Assembly: GCA_035702985.1 (NCBI GenBank)
Contig: DASSZD010000030.1
Location: 1-17,890 of the forward strand
Length of the DNA: 17,890 bases
Direction of reading: 5' to 3'
DNA from: JAKAXG01 sp035702985
GTDB taxonomy: Bacteria; Actinomycetota; Acidimicrobiia; Acidimicrobiales; Palsa-688
Below the pieces are notes generated by a model, which worked only from the letters and a program-made list of their open reading frames with translations, was not told the origin of the DNA and made no database searches. Of the stretch, positions 5,629 through 12,666 are shown in pieces. Every line of letters starts with the position of its first letter. Within the stretch, counting starts at the first letter, position 1. Both the position numbers and the translations under genes were made by a program.

Positions 5629-7128
5629 ATGACCAGCAGCCCCCGCGCCAATGGTGCCGCGGTCGGGGCGGACCCGTCCCGCCATGTCCCCGACGGCGTC
5701 ATCCTGGCCATCGCCTGCGTGGCCCAGTTCATGGTCGTGCTCGACGTCTCCATCGTCAACGTCGCCCTGCCCTCCATCGGGCACGACCTCCACTACTCCG
5801 CCACCGGGTTGCAGTGGGTCGTCAACGCCTACGTGCTCACCTTCGCCGGGTTCCTGCTGCTGGGGGGCCGGGCCGCCGACCTGTTCGGACGGCGCCGGGC
5901 CTACCTGTTCGGGCTGGGGCTGTTCACCGTGGCCAGCATCGCCGGCGGCCTGGCCCAGAGCACGACCTGGTTGACGGTCGCCAGGGCGGCCCAGGGGGTG
6001 GGCGGAGCGTTCCTGTCCCCCGCCACCCTGACCATCCTCGTCACCACCTTCTCCGGACGCTCGCTGGCCAAGGCCCTCGGGACGTGGAGCGCGGTGGCCG
6101 GCGCCGGCGGGGCGGCCGGCTCCCTGTTCGGCGGCCTGCTCACCGCCGGGCTGTCCTGGCGGTGGGTGCTGTTCGTCAACCTCCCCATCGGGGTCCTGGC
6201 CGGGGCGGCCGCCCTGGCCTTCCTCGGCGAGTCCCGCCGCAGCGCGGACGGACCCCGCCGGCGCCTGGACGTGGCCGGCGCCGTCACCGTCACCGCCGGG
6301 CTCGGGGCCCTGGTATACGCCATCGTCGGTACCGACGCTCACCCCTGGGGATCGGCGCCGACCCTCACCTGGCTGGCGGTGGCCGTCGTGCTCCTGGCCG
6401 TGTTCGCCCTCGTCGAGGTGCGGGCCGCCTCCACTCCGCTGGTGCCGTTCCGCCTGTTCCGGTCCCGCTCGGTCAGCGGCGCCAACGTGGTGATGCTGCT
6501 CGTCGGGGCGGCCTTCTTCGCCATGTGGTACTTCCTGTCCCTGTACCTGCAGAACGTCCTCGGCTACGGGCCGCTCAAGGCGGGGCTGGCCTTCCTGCCC
6601 ATGTCGTTGGCGATCATCCTGGGGGCCCAGGCGGCGTCCCGCCTGCTGGCCCGTTACGGGCCCCGGCCGGTGCTCCTGGCCGGCACCCTGGTCGCCACCG
6701 CCGGCTTCGCCTGGCTGGCCCAGATCGACGGCCACGCCGACTACGCCTCGCACGTGCTCGGGGCCGGATGCGTGATCTCCCTGGCACTCGGCCTGCTGTT
6801 CACCCCGCTGGCATCCGCCGCCACCTCCGGGGTCGACCGGAGGGAGGCGGGCCTGGCCTCCGGGGTCCTCAACACCTCCCGCCAGGTCGGCGGGTCCCTC
6901 GGACTGGCCGCGCTCGCCACCCTGGCCACCGACCGGACCACCGCCCTCGGCCACGCCGGCCGCCCCGCCACGCTGGCCCTCACCAGCGGCTACAGCCGGG
7001 CCTTCGCGGTGGCCGCCGGCCTGACCGCGGCCGCCTTCGTCGTGTCGTTCGTGGTGCCATCGCTGCGCCCGGCCCAGGTCCCGGCCCCCGGAGGTGATCC
7101 CGAACCGGTGGTGGTGGCGGCCGACTGA
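5629..7128 (+). CDS. MFS drug exporter, DHA2 (14-TM) family
   Basis: This 499-residue protein has the hallmarks of the EmrB/QacA-type DHA2 family. The first membrane helix carries MVVLDVSIVNVALPSIGHDL (motif D1), followed by QWVVNAYVLTFAGFLLLGGRAADLFGRRR (motif A with the GRAADLFGRRR loop) and a proline-containing helix with GGAFLSPATLTILVTTF (motif C region). About 14 hydrophobic helices are present and the length is typical. The family exports drugs, dyes or metabolites by proton antiport. ATG 5629 is the nearest start giving the usual short cytoplasmic tail; no ribosome site is close to it (GAGGAAG lies over 30 bases away), so the start could differ. It is divergent from the TauE-type permease. 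No TetR or MarR regulator adjoins it. Confidence 0.9.
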   Translation: MTSSPRANGAAVGADPSRHVPDGVILAIACVAQFMVVLDVSIVNVALPSIGHDLHYSATGLQWVVNAYVLTFAGFLLLGGRAADLFGRRRAYLFGLGLFTVASIAGGLAQSTTWLTVARAAQGVGGAFLSPATLTILVTTFSGRSLAKALGTWSAVAGAGGAAGSLFGGLLTAGLSWRWVLFVNLPIGVLAGAAALAFLGESRRSADGPRRRLDVAGAVTVTAGLGALVYAIVGTDAHPWGSAPTLTWLAVAVVLLAVFALVEVRAASTPLVPFRLFRSRSVSGANVVMLLVGAAFFAMWYFLSLYLQNVLGYGPLKAGLAFLPMSLAIILGAQAASRLLARYGPRPVLLAGTLVATAGFAWLAQIDGHADYASHVLGAGCVISLALGLLFTPLASAATSGVDRREAGLASGVLNTSRQVGGSLGLAALATLATDRTTALGHAGRPATLALTSGYSRAFAVAAGLTAAAFVVSFVVPSLRPAQVPAPGGDPEPVVVAAD

Positions 7129-7257
7129 GGCTCCACGACGGCCGGCTCGCCGAGCGGACCGCCGGCGGCGACGGGCCGGCTGGCGGCCGCCACCCGGTGA
7201 TCCGCACCGGCGGGTTGTAGCGTTGGCGCCGGGACAGCAGACAAGGGGGGGACTGCC

Positions 7258-8157
7258 ATGCAGCTCAACGAGGGCAGGATCGCCGTCGTCACCGGGGCGG
7301 CGAACGGGATCGGTCTGGCGCTGGCGCAGCGCTTCGCCCGCGCCGGGATGAAGGTGGTCCTGGCGGATGTCGAGGAGACGCGACTGGAGGAGGCTACGGC
7401 CTCGGTGTCCGCTCTGGGCGTGGAGGCGGTCGGCGTGCCGACGGACGTCAGCGATCAGTCATCGGTCCAGGCCCTGGCGGCTACGGCGATGGAGCGGTTC
7501 GGCGCGGTCCACGTCCTGTGCAACAACGCCGGGGTGGCGGCCAGGTCCGACCCCTGGTTCGGACCGCTGTCGGCGTGGGAGTGGGTGTTCGGAGTCAACC
7601 TGTGGGGCGTCATCCACGGGGTGCGGGCCTTCCTGCCCCACATGGCGACCCAAGCGGAGGGGCACATCGTCAACACCGCCTCCATGGCCGGCCTGGTGCC
7701 GGGCGTGGGCCCGGTCTACGACGCCACCAAGCACGCGGTGGTGGCGATCACCGAGGACCTGTACCGCATGGCCAGGCTGGCCGGCCTCCCCATAGGCGTG
7801 AGCGTCCTGTGCCCCGGATGGGTCCGCACCGGCATCGTCGACGCCGACCGCAACTGGCCCGACCGGCTGGGCGAACGGCCACCCGACTCGGTCGAGTCGG
7901 CCGCCACCATGCCGATCATCCGGAGGGTCATCGACGAGGGGACCACCCCGGCGGCGGTGGCCGACCTCGTGGCCGACGCCGTGGAGGCTGAGCGTTTCTG
8001 GGTGTTCACCGGTCCCGAGTGGCTGGAGGTGGCGGTCAGGCGGTGGCACGGAGTCGCCGACGGCCACAACCCGGACCTCGACGCCGAGATACCGGGGATG
8101 CCCCCGGCCGAGGAGCTCATGGCGCAGGTGATGCGGGCCCTCGGCACGACCACCTGA
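7258..8157 (+). CDS. Short-chain dehydrogenase/reductase (SDR)
   Basis: This 299-residue NAD(P)-dependent oxidoreductase is a classical SDR with a C-terminal extension. The cofactor motif TGAANGIG is at 12-19, NNAG at 89-92, and the catalytic set is Asn114, Ser142, Tyr154 and Lys158 (YDATK). Asp37 at the end of the second strand (VVLADVEE) favours NAD(H) over NADP(H). The residues after 190 (TGIVDADRNWPDRLG and on) form a substrate lid typical of the alcohol/steroid dehydrogenase-like members common in actinobacteria; the substrate is unknown. An AGGGGGGG ribosome site precedes the ATG by 6-7 bases. A TAGCGT box at 7218-7223 could be its -10. It converges on the small hypothetical gene at 8290. 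Confidence 0.93.
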   Translation: MQLNEGRIAVVTGAANGIGLALAQRFARAGMKVVLADVEETRLEEATASVSALGVEAVGVPTDVSDQSSVQALAATAMERFGAVHVLCNNAGVAARSDPWFGPLSAWEWVFGVNLWGVIHGVRAFLPHMATQAEGHIVNTASMAGLVPGVGPVYDATKHAVVAITEDLYRMARLAGLPIGVSVLCPGWVRTGIVDADRNWPDRLGERPPDSVESAATMPIIRRVIDEGTTPAAVADLVADAVEAERFWVFTGPEWLEVAVRRWHGVADGHNPDLDAEIPGMPPAEELMAQVMRALGTTT

Positions 8158-8193
8158 CCGGGCACGGGCATCACCGGGTTCCCGCAGCTGTCG

Positions 8194-8254
8194 GGCCGCC
8201 GCCACGGTCGACGGAGGGGCGGCCGCCCGGGGCCGGTCCGCGGGGCCGGTCCGC
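8194..8254. terminator. GC-rich hairpins and 13-bp repeat between convergent genes
   Basis: GGCCGCC (8194-8200) can pair with GGCGGCC (8218-8224), and GGGCGGCCGCCC (8217-8228) is itself a perfect palindrome. A 13-base unit GGGGCCGGTCCGC then repeats twice in tandem (8229-8241, 8242-8254). The stretch separates the convergent dehydrogenase and the small hypothetical gene, so a termination role is plausible though no U-tract is seen. Confidence 0.3.
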
Positions 8255-8289
8255 GGCGGCCCGGTCTCAGCACCGGGCGGGTGTCACAT

Positions 8290-8628
8290 TCAGACCAGTA
8301 CCTGCCCGACCACCGCCTCATAGGGGGCGAGGACCTCTTCCCGCCCGACGGTGTGCAGGTCGTACTCGAAGTCCTCTACGAGTATCTGCCCCTTGATGAA
8401 CAAGGGCTGGAACTCCAGCATCAGGCCGAGCAGCGCTTCCATCTCGCCGCGGACGATCCACAGGCTGTGACCACGCGACGCCCAGTACCACTCAGGCTCG
8501 CTGCACCTGCCCTCGGCCGCCGCCTTCCCCCAGGCCTGGTCCACTTCCCGGCCGTAGCTGATCGCGTCCCTCTCGTGCCCGGGCTTCGGCATAGTCCAAC
8601 TGACCACCAGAGCAGATTTCATGTTCAT
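8290..8628 (-). CDS. Conserved hypothetical small protein, dimeric alpha/beta-barrel-like
   Basis: This 112-residue soluble protein has the beta-alpha-beta look of small ferredoxin-like dimeric barrels: a first strand (MKSALVVSWTMP), a helix with RDAISYGREVDQAWGKAAAEG, strands around EWYWASRGHSLWIVRGEMEALL and a final LVEDFEYDLHTVG. I recall similar actinobacterial proteins of this length that begin MKSALVV, but no function is known to me. Two starts are possible: ATG 8628, preceded by GGGAGGAGGAG, or ATG 8622, which matches the remembered family start and has the better-spaced ribosome site. It converges on the SDR gene. Confidence 0.7.
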   Translation of the reverse strand: MNMKSALVVSWTMPKPGHERDAISYGREVDQAWGKAAAEGRCSEPEWYWASRGHSLWIVRGEMEALLGLMLEFQPLFIKGQILVEDFEYDLHTVGREEVLAPYEAVVGQVLV

Positions 8629-8743
8629 CTCCTCCTCCCGGCTGTCGCCTCATGGGCTTCACACGACAAGCCCACGCACCATCCTGCGGCCCATCGAGCG
8701 CCGGTCCCAGAGTCGGAGGTAACCAGGACCCCCCGACGGCCGT

Positions 8744-8773
8744 CCCACCGGCGGGGCAGACCCGGCCGGTGGG
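8744..8773 (-). terminator. Hairpin downstream of the membrane protein gene
   Basis: CCCACCGGC (8744-8752) and GCCGGTGGG (8765-8773) form a perfect 9-bp stem with a 12-base loop, 50 bases past the stop codon of the minus-strand membrane protein gene. No T-run follows. Confidence 0.4.
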
Positions 8774-8822
8774 TCCGGCCGGGAATCGGTCGACCGGCTG
8801 CGAGGCCTGCCCCCGGGGCTTC

Positions 8823-9536
8823 TCAGGCGGGGACGGGGACGGGCCGGGGAAGCTGCCGGGGAGGCCTGGACCCGGCCGAGGTCTGCGTCTGAACCGCCCG
8901 GTCGGCGGCCGCCACGGTGGGGCCGGGCTGGCGCCGGATGCGGGTGAACACGCCGCTGGCCTGGCGGCGCACCACGAGCACCGACACCGCGGCTGCGGCG
9001 CCGTTCCACAGCCAGCCCGTGGCGGTGTGGGCGGCCACGAAGACCGATACCGGCGTGGCCAGCAGCAGCACCAGGGTGGTAGCTGCAGAGCCCAGGTAGG
9101 CGCCGGCCCACAGCCACGACAGGGACCGGACCAGACGGCGGTGCTCCCCGAGAGCCTCGGCCGCGGCGGGCACCAGATCGCGCGCCATGCGCACCACCAG
9201 CGGCTCGGGCCTGAGCAGGGTGAGCACGAATGTCAGCCCGAAGGCCGCGGTCTCCAGCACCGGGATGGCGAAGAACATGAAGGTGTGGCCAGACGCCAGC
9301 GCCACCAACGCCCGGAAGCTCGAGGTGAGCAGCGTGACCATCAGCATGCCCGACACCCGGCGTCGGGTGAAGTACTGCCAGGTCGCCATTCCCCAGGCGT
9401 AGGCCACTGATACCCCGATGGCCCATTTGACCGAACCGGCGGCCAGGGCGGCGTAGAACAACGCCAGCGGGATCAGCGTGGCCACCGCCACCGCCGGCAA
9501 CGCCCCTCGAACCATCCTCCAAACCGCTGCAGCCAT
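8823..9536 (-). CDS. Integral membrane protein, VC0807-like
   Basis: This 237-residue protein has about 5-6 hydrophobic helices, starting at ALPAVAVATLIPLALFYAALA (12-32) and including YAWGMATWQYFTRRRVSGMLMVTLLTSSFRALVALASG and a later pair around WLWAGAYLGSAATTLVLLLATPVSVF. The Arg-rich loop followed by a helix with a small-residue core, and a late basic segment (RPEPLVVRMARDLVP), recall the VC0807/septation-protein-A-like family. The assignment rests on topology and a few motifs. The C-terminal 40 residues are Pro/Arg/Gln-rich and probably disordered. The start is uncertain: neither ATG 9536 nor ATG 9515 (GGAGG directly abutting) has ideal spacing. Function is unknown. Confidence 0.7.
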   Translation of the reverse strand: MAAAVWRMVRGALPAVAVATLIPLALFYAALAAGSVKWAIGVSVAYAWGMATWQYFTRRRVSGMLMVTLLTSSFRALVALASGHTFMFFAIPVLETAAFGLTFVLTLLRPEPLVVRMARDLVPAAAEALGEHRRLVRSLSWLWAGAYLGSAATTLVLLLATPVSVFVAAHTATGWLWNGAAAAVSVLVVRRQASGVFTRIRRQPGPTVAAADRAVQTQTSAGSRPPRQLPRPVPVPA

Positions 9537-9642
9537 ACGTCGACGTCACCGGCCCGACGCCGACAACTCGCTCACCCCTTCCGGACCCAATGAATCCACC
9601 GTACCGGGGTACCCGCAGATAAACGTCCGTCCCCCGCCTGGC

Positions 9643-9813
9643 TTACGTGCCATCGGCTACTGCTCTTCCGGCCTCCCACCTCTCATCCCGATAAGCCCGG
9701 TATCGAGCGCCACTCTGAGTACGGGGTCCGGCACTCGGCACGCCATGCGCCCCTGACAGGGGCGCCGTTACGTAGACCGCGGCGAGCACGGCGAAGGCGA
9801 ATGCGATGCTCAC
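9643..9813 (-). CDS. Possible small single-pass membrane protein (doubtful)
   Basis: In the 373-bp spacer 9537-9909 the only coding-like stretch is a 56-codon minus-strand frame from GTG 9813 to TAA 9643. It reads as one hydrophobic helix (SIAFAFAVLAAVYVTAPL) followed by a charged tail (about ARYRAYRDERWEAGRAV), the layout of many small actinobacterial membrane proteins. No ribosome site precedes the GTG. A perfect hairpin, GCGCCCCT/AGGGGCGC with a 3-base loop (9747-9765), lies inside it and could instead terminate the upstream cyclodeaminase-family operon. The rest of the spacer shows nothing else I can support. Confidence 0.25.
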   Translation of the reverse strand: MSIAFAFAVLAAVYVTAPLSGAHGVPSAGPRTQSGARYRAYRDERWEAGRAVADGT

Positions 9814-9909
9814 CCGGCCAGCCGGGTTGGTCGAGACGGCTTTCGTCCCGATACGTGCTCGCTCCGGTCGAACCCGGCCCGGCTGACCGCGCCGGCAGCC
9901 AACGGCCGG

Positions 9910-10869
9910 TCAGGCCATGGCCACGGTGACCCCGTAGCCGAGGTCTCTGGCCCGGCTGACGGCGAGGGCGGCGGCTGCCACGTCCTCGACGGCATGCCCG
10001 GTGGATTTGAAGACGGTGATGTCGTCATCACTGCTTCGACCCGGGGCCTCACCGGAGAGGACGGTGCCGATCTCTGTGAGCGATGCAGAGTCGCAGCCCT
10101 GCAGTTCGACGGCGCCGGCGGGCGGAGGCAGGGTCGCGGCCCGGCTTTCCACGAACAGCCGGGAACGGGCCAACAGCCCGGGCGGGAGTTCCGGTCCCGA
10201 GCCGACCGAGCCGACATGGACCCCCGGAGTGATCCAGTCGCTTTCGATCACCGCCTCTCGGGCATCGGTGCAGCAGCACACCATGTCCACCCCGAGGACA
10301 GCCTCCCGGATGGAGGGTGCCGCCACCGCCGGCGGGTATCTCTCGGCCAAGGCGATGGCCCGGGGCGTTCGCCGGGAGGCGACCCGGACATCTGTGGGGC
10401 CCAGCAGATGAGAGAACGCCTTCAGGTGGGCCTCCGCCTGCACGCCGGCGCCGATGACTGCGAGCGACCGCCGCCGGGCGCCTGTGAGGGCCCGAGCCGC
10501 CAGGGCCGAGGTCATTGCCGTCCGGATGGCGGTGATGTAGGTCGCGTCCATCACCGCCACGGGGGTGCCGGTCGACTCGTCGAACACGGCGATCAAAGCC
10601 TGGTGGGCGGGCAGGTTGACCTGCGGATTAGCCGGATAGACGCTGACCAGCTTGCCGGCGAGCCCCAGCCCCGGAACGTATCCGGGCATGGCGCCGAGCA
10701 GGCCCGCTGGGCTGCGGGCGGCAATCCGGGCGGGAACCGAGGCGGTCCCCCGGGCCAGCGAGATCAAAGCGGCGGTCAGTGACTCGGCCAACCCGTCGAG
10801 AGGCAGAGCCATGCGGACGACCGCCTCGCTCATCACCAGCAGCTCGGACACCGCCAGATCGTGGCACAT
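9910..10869 (-). CDS. Ornithine cyclodeaminase/mu-crystallin family protein
   Basis: This 319-residue NAD(P)-dependent protein has the family layout: an N-terminal substrate domain with GLAGKLVSVYPANP (69-82, including the conserved Lys73), VAVMDATYITAIRTAMTSALAARAL (104-128) and a Rossmann motif SLAVIGAGVQAEAHL (135-149). Members include ornithine cyclodeaminase, alanine dehydrogenase and ketimine reductases, so the reaction cannot be named. The loop that usually reads GAD-x-P-G-K-x-EL reads GSVGSGPEL (220-228) and so lacks the aspartate of true ornithine cyclodeaminases. That argues against ornithine as substrate. It lies 33 bases after the DUF1059 gene on the same strand and is probably the third gene of the ECF-controlled operon. 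The start is uncertain; ATG at residue 13 is an alternative. Confidence 0.88.
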   Translation of the reverse strand: MCHDLAVSELLVMSEAVVRMALPLDGLAESLTAALISLARGTASVPARIAARSPAGLLGAMPGYVPGLGLAGKLVSVYPANPQVNLPAHQALIAVFDESTGTPVAVMDATYITAIRTAMTSALAARALTGARRRSLAVIGAGVQAEAHLKAFSHLLGPTDVRVASRRTPRAIALAERYPPAVAAPSIREAVLGVDMVCCCTDAREAVIESDWITPGVHVGSVGSGPELPPGLLARSRLFVESRAATLPPPAGAVELQGCDSASLTEIGTVLSGEAPGRSSDDDITVFKSTGHAVEDVAAAALAVSRARDLGYGVTVAMA

Positions 10870-10902
10870 CCCCCCGGGGTCGTCACCGGGAGCCGCCGGC
10901 CG

Positions 10903-11139
10903 TCAGCTGTCGGGCAGGGAGGCGAAGTCCCGTTTGGCCTGCCGGTACCAGCTCATCCCGGAGACCGGGTGCTTCCATCGGCCCTTCATCTCGCGCAGAG
11001 CGGGCTGATGCTCGTCGTCACCGCCGTCGACCATGTCCCGTAGATGTCGGTCCTGGGCCTTGATCACCTCGTCGGCGGTGGACCCCCGGTGCGCGAACCC
11101 ACAGGGCCCGCCCAGCTGCCGGCACGTCATTGTCTTCAT
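10903..11139 (-). CDS. DUF1059 small putative metal-binding protein
   Basis: This 78-residue protein opens with MKTMTCRQLGGPCGFAHRG, the DUF1059 signature with Cys6 and Cys13 and a following His, then the acidic helix TADEVIKAQDRHLRDM. The C-terminal half (REMKGRWKHPVSGMSWYRQAKRDF) is a longer tail than in minimal DUF1059 proteins. A zinc- or iron-binding role is inferred from the Cys/His set; no function is established. ATG 11139 is chosen over a longer frame because it matches the family start and has AAGGA 8 bases upstream. It sits 52 bases after the AhpD-like gene and 33 before the cyclodeaminase-family gene, same strand. Confidence 0.85.
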   Translation of the reverse strand: MKTMTCRQLGGPCGFAHRGSTADEVIKAQDRHLRDMVDGGDDEHQPALREMKGRWKHPVSGMSWYRQAKRDFASLPDS

Positions 11140-11191
11140 CGGTCGCGTCCTTTCACTGGAGTCGCTGCTGGTGCGACAGAGCAATGGTGGG

Positions 11192-11647
11192 TCACCAGGC
11201 GGCGCCGGCGGGCTGCCTGGTGGTGGCGTTGAGCCGGTTGAAGAGATTGGTGACCGCTATCCACATGACCAGCCCGGCCATCTGCTTCTCGTCGAAGTGC
11301 TCGGCCACTTCGTTCCAGACCTCATCGGGGACCGGATCGGACCGGTCGGCCAGGCGGGTCATGGACTCCGACAGGGCCAGTGCCGCCCGTTCGGCGTCGG
11401 TGAACAGGTCGGTTTCGCGCCAGGCCGCCACCGAGAAGAGCCGCTCATCACTTTCTCCGGCTCTCTTGGCACCGACGGAACCGCTGAACACGCAGGCGCT
11501 GCAGCCGTTGACCTGGCTGGCCCGCAGGTGGGCGAGCTCCATGGTCGATCGGGGCACTCCGGCGCTGTGGGCCGCCTTGATGATGGATTCGATCCCCTTC
11601 ACCGAGTCGGGAAGGATTCCAGCCGGGTTGTTCATTCGTGCTGTCAT
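11192..11647 (-). CDS. Carboxymuconolactone decarboxylase/AhpD-family protein
   Basis: This 151-residue all-helical protein has the CMD/AhpD core MELAHLRASQVNGCSACV (36-53) with the CxxC pair Cys49 and Cys52, then AGESDERLFSVAAWRETDLFTDAERAALAL, and ends TNLFNRLNATTRQPAG. AhpD-like members reduce peroxides through the CxxC thiols. The histidine normally four residues after the second Cys (C-V-x-x-H) is replaced: the segment reads CVFSGSVGAK, so the proton relay is altered. ATG 11647 is preferred over ATG 11656 because the predicted ECF promoter's CGTC box (11657-11660) abuts 11656, leaving it outside any transcript. CMD genes are the standard partners of ECF41 sigma factors, and such a gene is divergent here. 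Confidence 0.9.
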   Translation of the reverse strand: MTARMNNPAGILPDSVKGIESIIKAAHSAGVPRSTMELAHLRASQVNGCSACVFSGSVGAKRAGESDERLFSVAAWRETDLFTDAERAALALSESMTRLADRSDPVPDEVWNEVAEHFDEKQMAGLVMWIAVTNLFNRLNATTRQPAGAAW

Positions 11648-11656
11648 GCCCTTCAT

Positions 11657-11683
11657 GACGCGTGGCGACGACGGTGTGTGACA
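11657..11683 (-). promoter_or_regulatory. ECF41-type promoter of the CMD-DUF1059-cyclodeaminase operon
   Basis: Reading the minus strand, TGTCACA (11683-11677) is followed after exactly 16 bases by CGTC (11660-11657). This equals the published ECF41 consensus TGTCACA-N16-CGTC. The predicted transcription start falls at about 11648-11651, directly before ATG 11647, so the message would be leaderless or nearly so. Confidence 0.8.
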
Positions 11684-11712
11684 GCCCCACAGCCGGGATG
11701 AGGATCGCTGGT

Positions 11713-11739
11713 CGTCACATCCTCGGCACCCGGCGCGTC
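11713..11739 (+). promoter_or_regulatory. ECF41-type promoter of the sigma factor gene (autoregulation)
   Basis: CGTCACA (11713-11719) is followed after exactly 16 bases by CGTC (11736-11739). Only the first base of the -35 element differs from the ECF41 consensus. ATG 11752 lies 12 bases past the -10, so the transcript would have almost no leader. It faces away from the matching promoter at 11657-11683, 29 bases apart. Confidence 0.7.
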
Positions 11740-11751
11740 AATCTATCGACC

Positions 11752-12636
11752 ATGGATGAGAACCTCACGGCCCAGTTCGAGGCCAACCGGCGGAGGCTGC
11801 AGTCGGTGGCCTACCGGATGCTCGGGTCGTTGACGGAGGCTGAGGACGCCGTGCAGGAGACCTGGATACGCCTCAACCGGTCCGATCCCGAGGACATCGC
11901 CAACCTGGGGGGCTGGCTGACCACGGTCCTGTCCCGGGTCTGTCTCGGAGTGCTCCGCTCCCGGCGAACCCGCCCGGAGGAGCCGATGCCCGATGACGTG
12001 CCCACCGATCCCGACCCGGAGGGCCCGGAGGAGAAAGTCCTGCTCGCCGACACCCTGGGTCCGGCGCTGCTCATGGTGCTCGACGGCCTCGGCCCCGGGG
12101 AACGACTGGCCTTCGTTCTCCACGACCTCTTCGCCGTGCCCTTCGAGGACATAGCCCCCATCCTCGACCGCTCCCCTGCCGCCGCCCGGCAGCTGGCCAG
12201 CCGGGCTCGACGCCGGATCCAGAGCATCGACGGCACCCACCGCGGCGACCGGCGCCGGCAGCAGGAGATCGTCGAGGCTTTCCTGGCCGCCTCGCGGGAC
12301 GGGGACCTAGAGACGCTGGTGTCCCTGCTCGATCCCGAAGCAGTTCTGCGAGCCGACCGGGCGGCGGTGAGATCCGCCGCCGCCAACCGCGACCGGGGCG
12401 CACCCCTCCTGGCGCCCGAGGTGCACGGCGGGCGAGCGGTCGCCGCCGCGCTGTCCGGGCGGGCCGCAGCGGCCGAGGTAGCGCTCATCGAAGGCACACC
12501 CGGAGCGGTTTGGGCGCCCGGTGGGCGACCCCGGGCCATCTTCGCGTTCCGGATCATCGGCGACGCCATAACGGAAATCGAGATCGTGACCGACCCGGCG
12601 GTGGTCAAGGCGCTGTCCGTCGAACTACTCCCCTAG
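11752..12636 (+). CDS. ECF sigma factor with SnoaL-like C-terminal domain (ECF41-like/SigJ-like)
   Basis: This 294-residue sigma-70 family factor has three parts. Region 2 is FEANRRRLQSVAYRMLGSLTEAEDAVQETWIRL (9-41), region 4 is LGPGERLAFVLHDLFAVPFEDIAPILDRSPAAARQLASRARRRIQ (113-157), and residues 168-290 form a SnoaL/NTF2-like domain (VEAFLAASRDGDLETLVSLLDPEAVLRAD and on). ECF41 factors lack an anti-sigma factor and use this tail for self-control. Two hallmark motifs of the group are absent: the WLPEP linker is replaced by an acidic Pro/Asp stretch (75-95), and DGGGR in the tail reads DRAAV (202-206). It may therefore belong to a neighbouring SnoaL-bearing ECF group. ATG 11752 is fixed by the promoter position and family N terminus. 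The CMD gene is divergent and is the likely target. Confidence 0.92.
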   Translation: MDENLTAQFEANRRRLQSVAYRMLGSLTEAEDAVQETWIRLNRSDPEDIANLGGWLTTVLSRVCLGVLRSRRTRPEEPMPDDVPTDPDPEGPEEKVLLADTLGPALLMVLDGLGPGERLAFVLHDLFAVPFEDIAPILDRSPAAARQLASRARRRIQSIDGTHRGDRRRQQEIVEAFLAASRDGDLETLVSLLDPEAVLRADRAAVRSAAANRDRGAPLLAPEVHGGRAVAAALSGRAAAAEVALIEGTPGAVWAPGGRPRAIFAFRIIGDAITEIEIVTDPAVVKALSVELLP

Positions 12637-12662
12637 TCCCACCAGCCGCCGGCACCTGGGAC
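12636..12662 (+). terminator. Hairpin directly after the sigma factor gene
   Basis: GTCCCA (12636-12641) and TGGGAC (12657-12662) form a 6-bp stem whose loop holds a further GCCGCCGGC self-complement. It begins at the last base of the stop codon. No T-tract follows. Confidence 0.35.
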
Positions 12663-12666
12663 GGGA

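Noticed and set aside
5536..6954. Long open frame antisense to the MFS gene
   Set aside because: It is a GC-bias shadow: composition is Gly/Gln/Pro/Arg-rich and low in hydrophobic residues, while the opposite strand is an unmistakable membrane transporter.
8282..8308. A third TGTCACA ECF41-like -35 element
   Set aside because: The sequence 16 bases downstream is CCCG, not CGTC, and the site spans the last codons of a minus-strand gene and its 3' spacer, with no plus-strand gene behind it.
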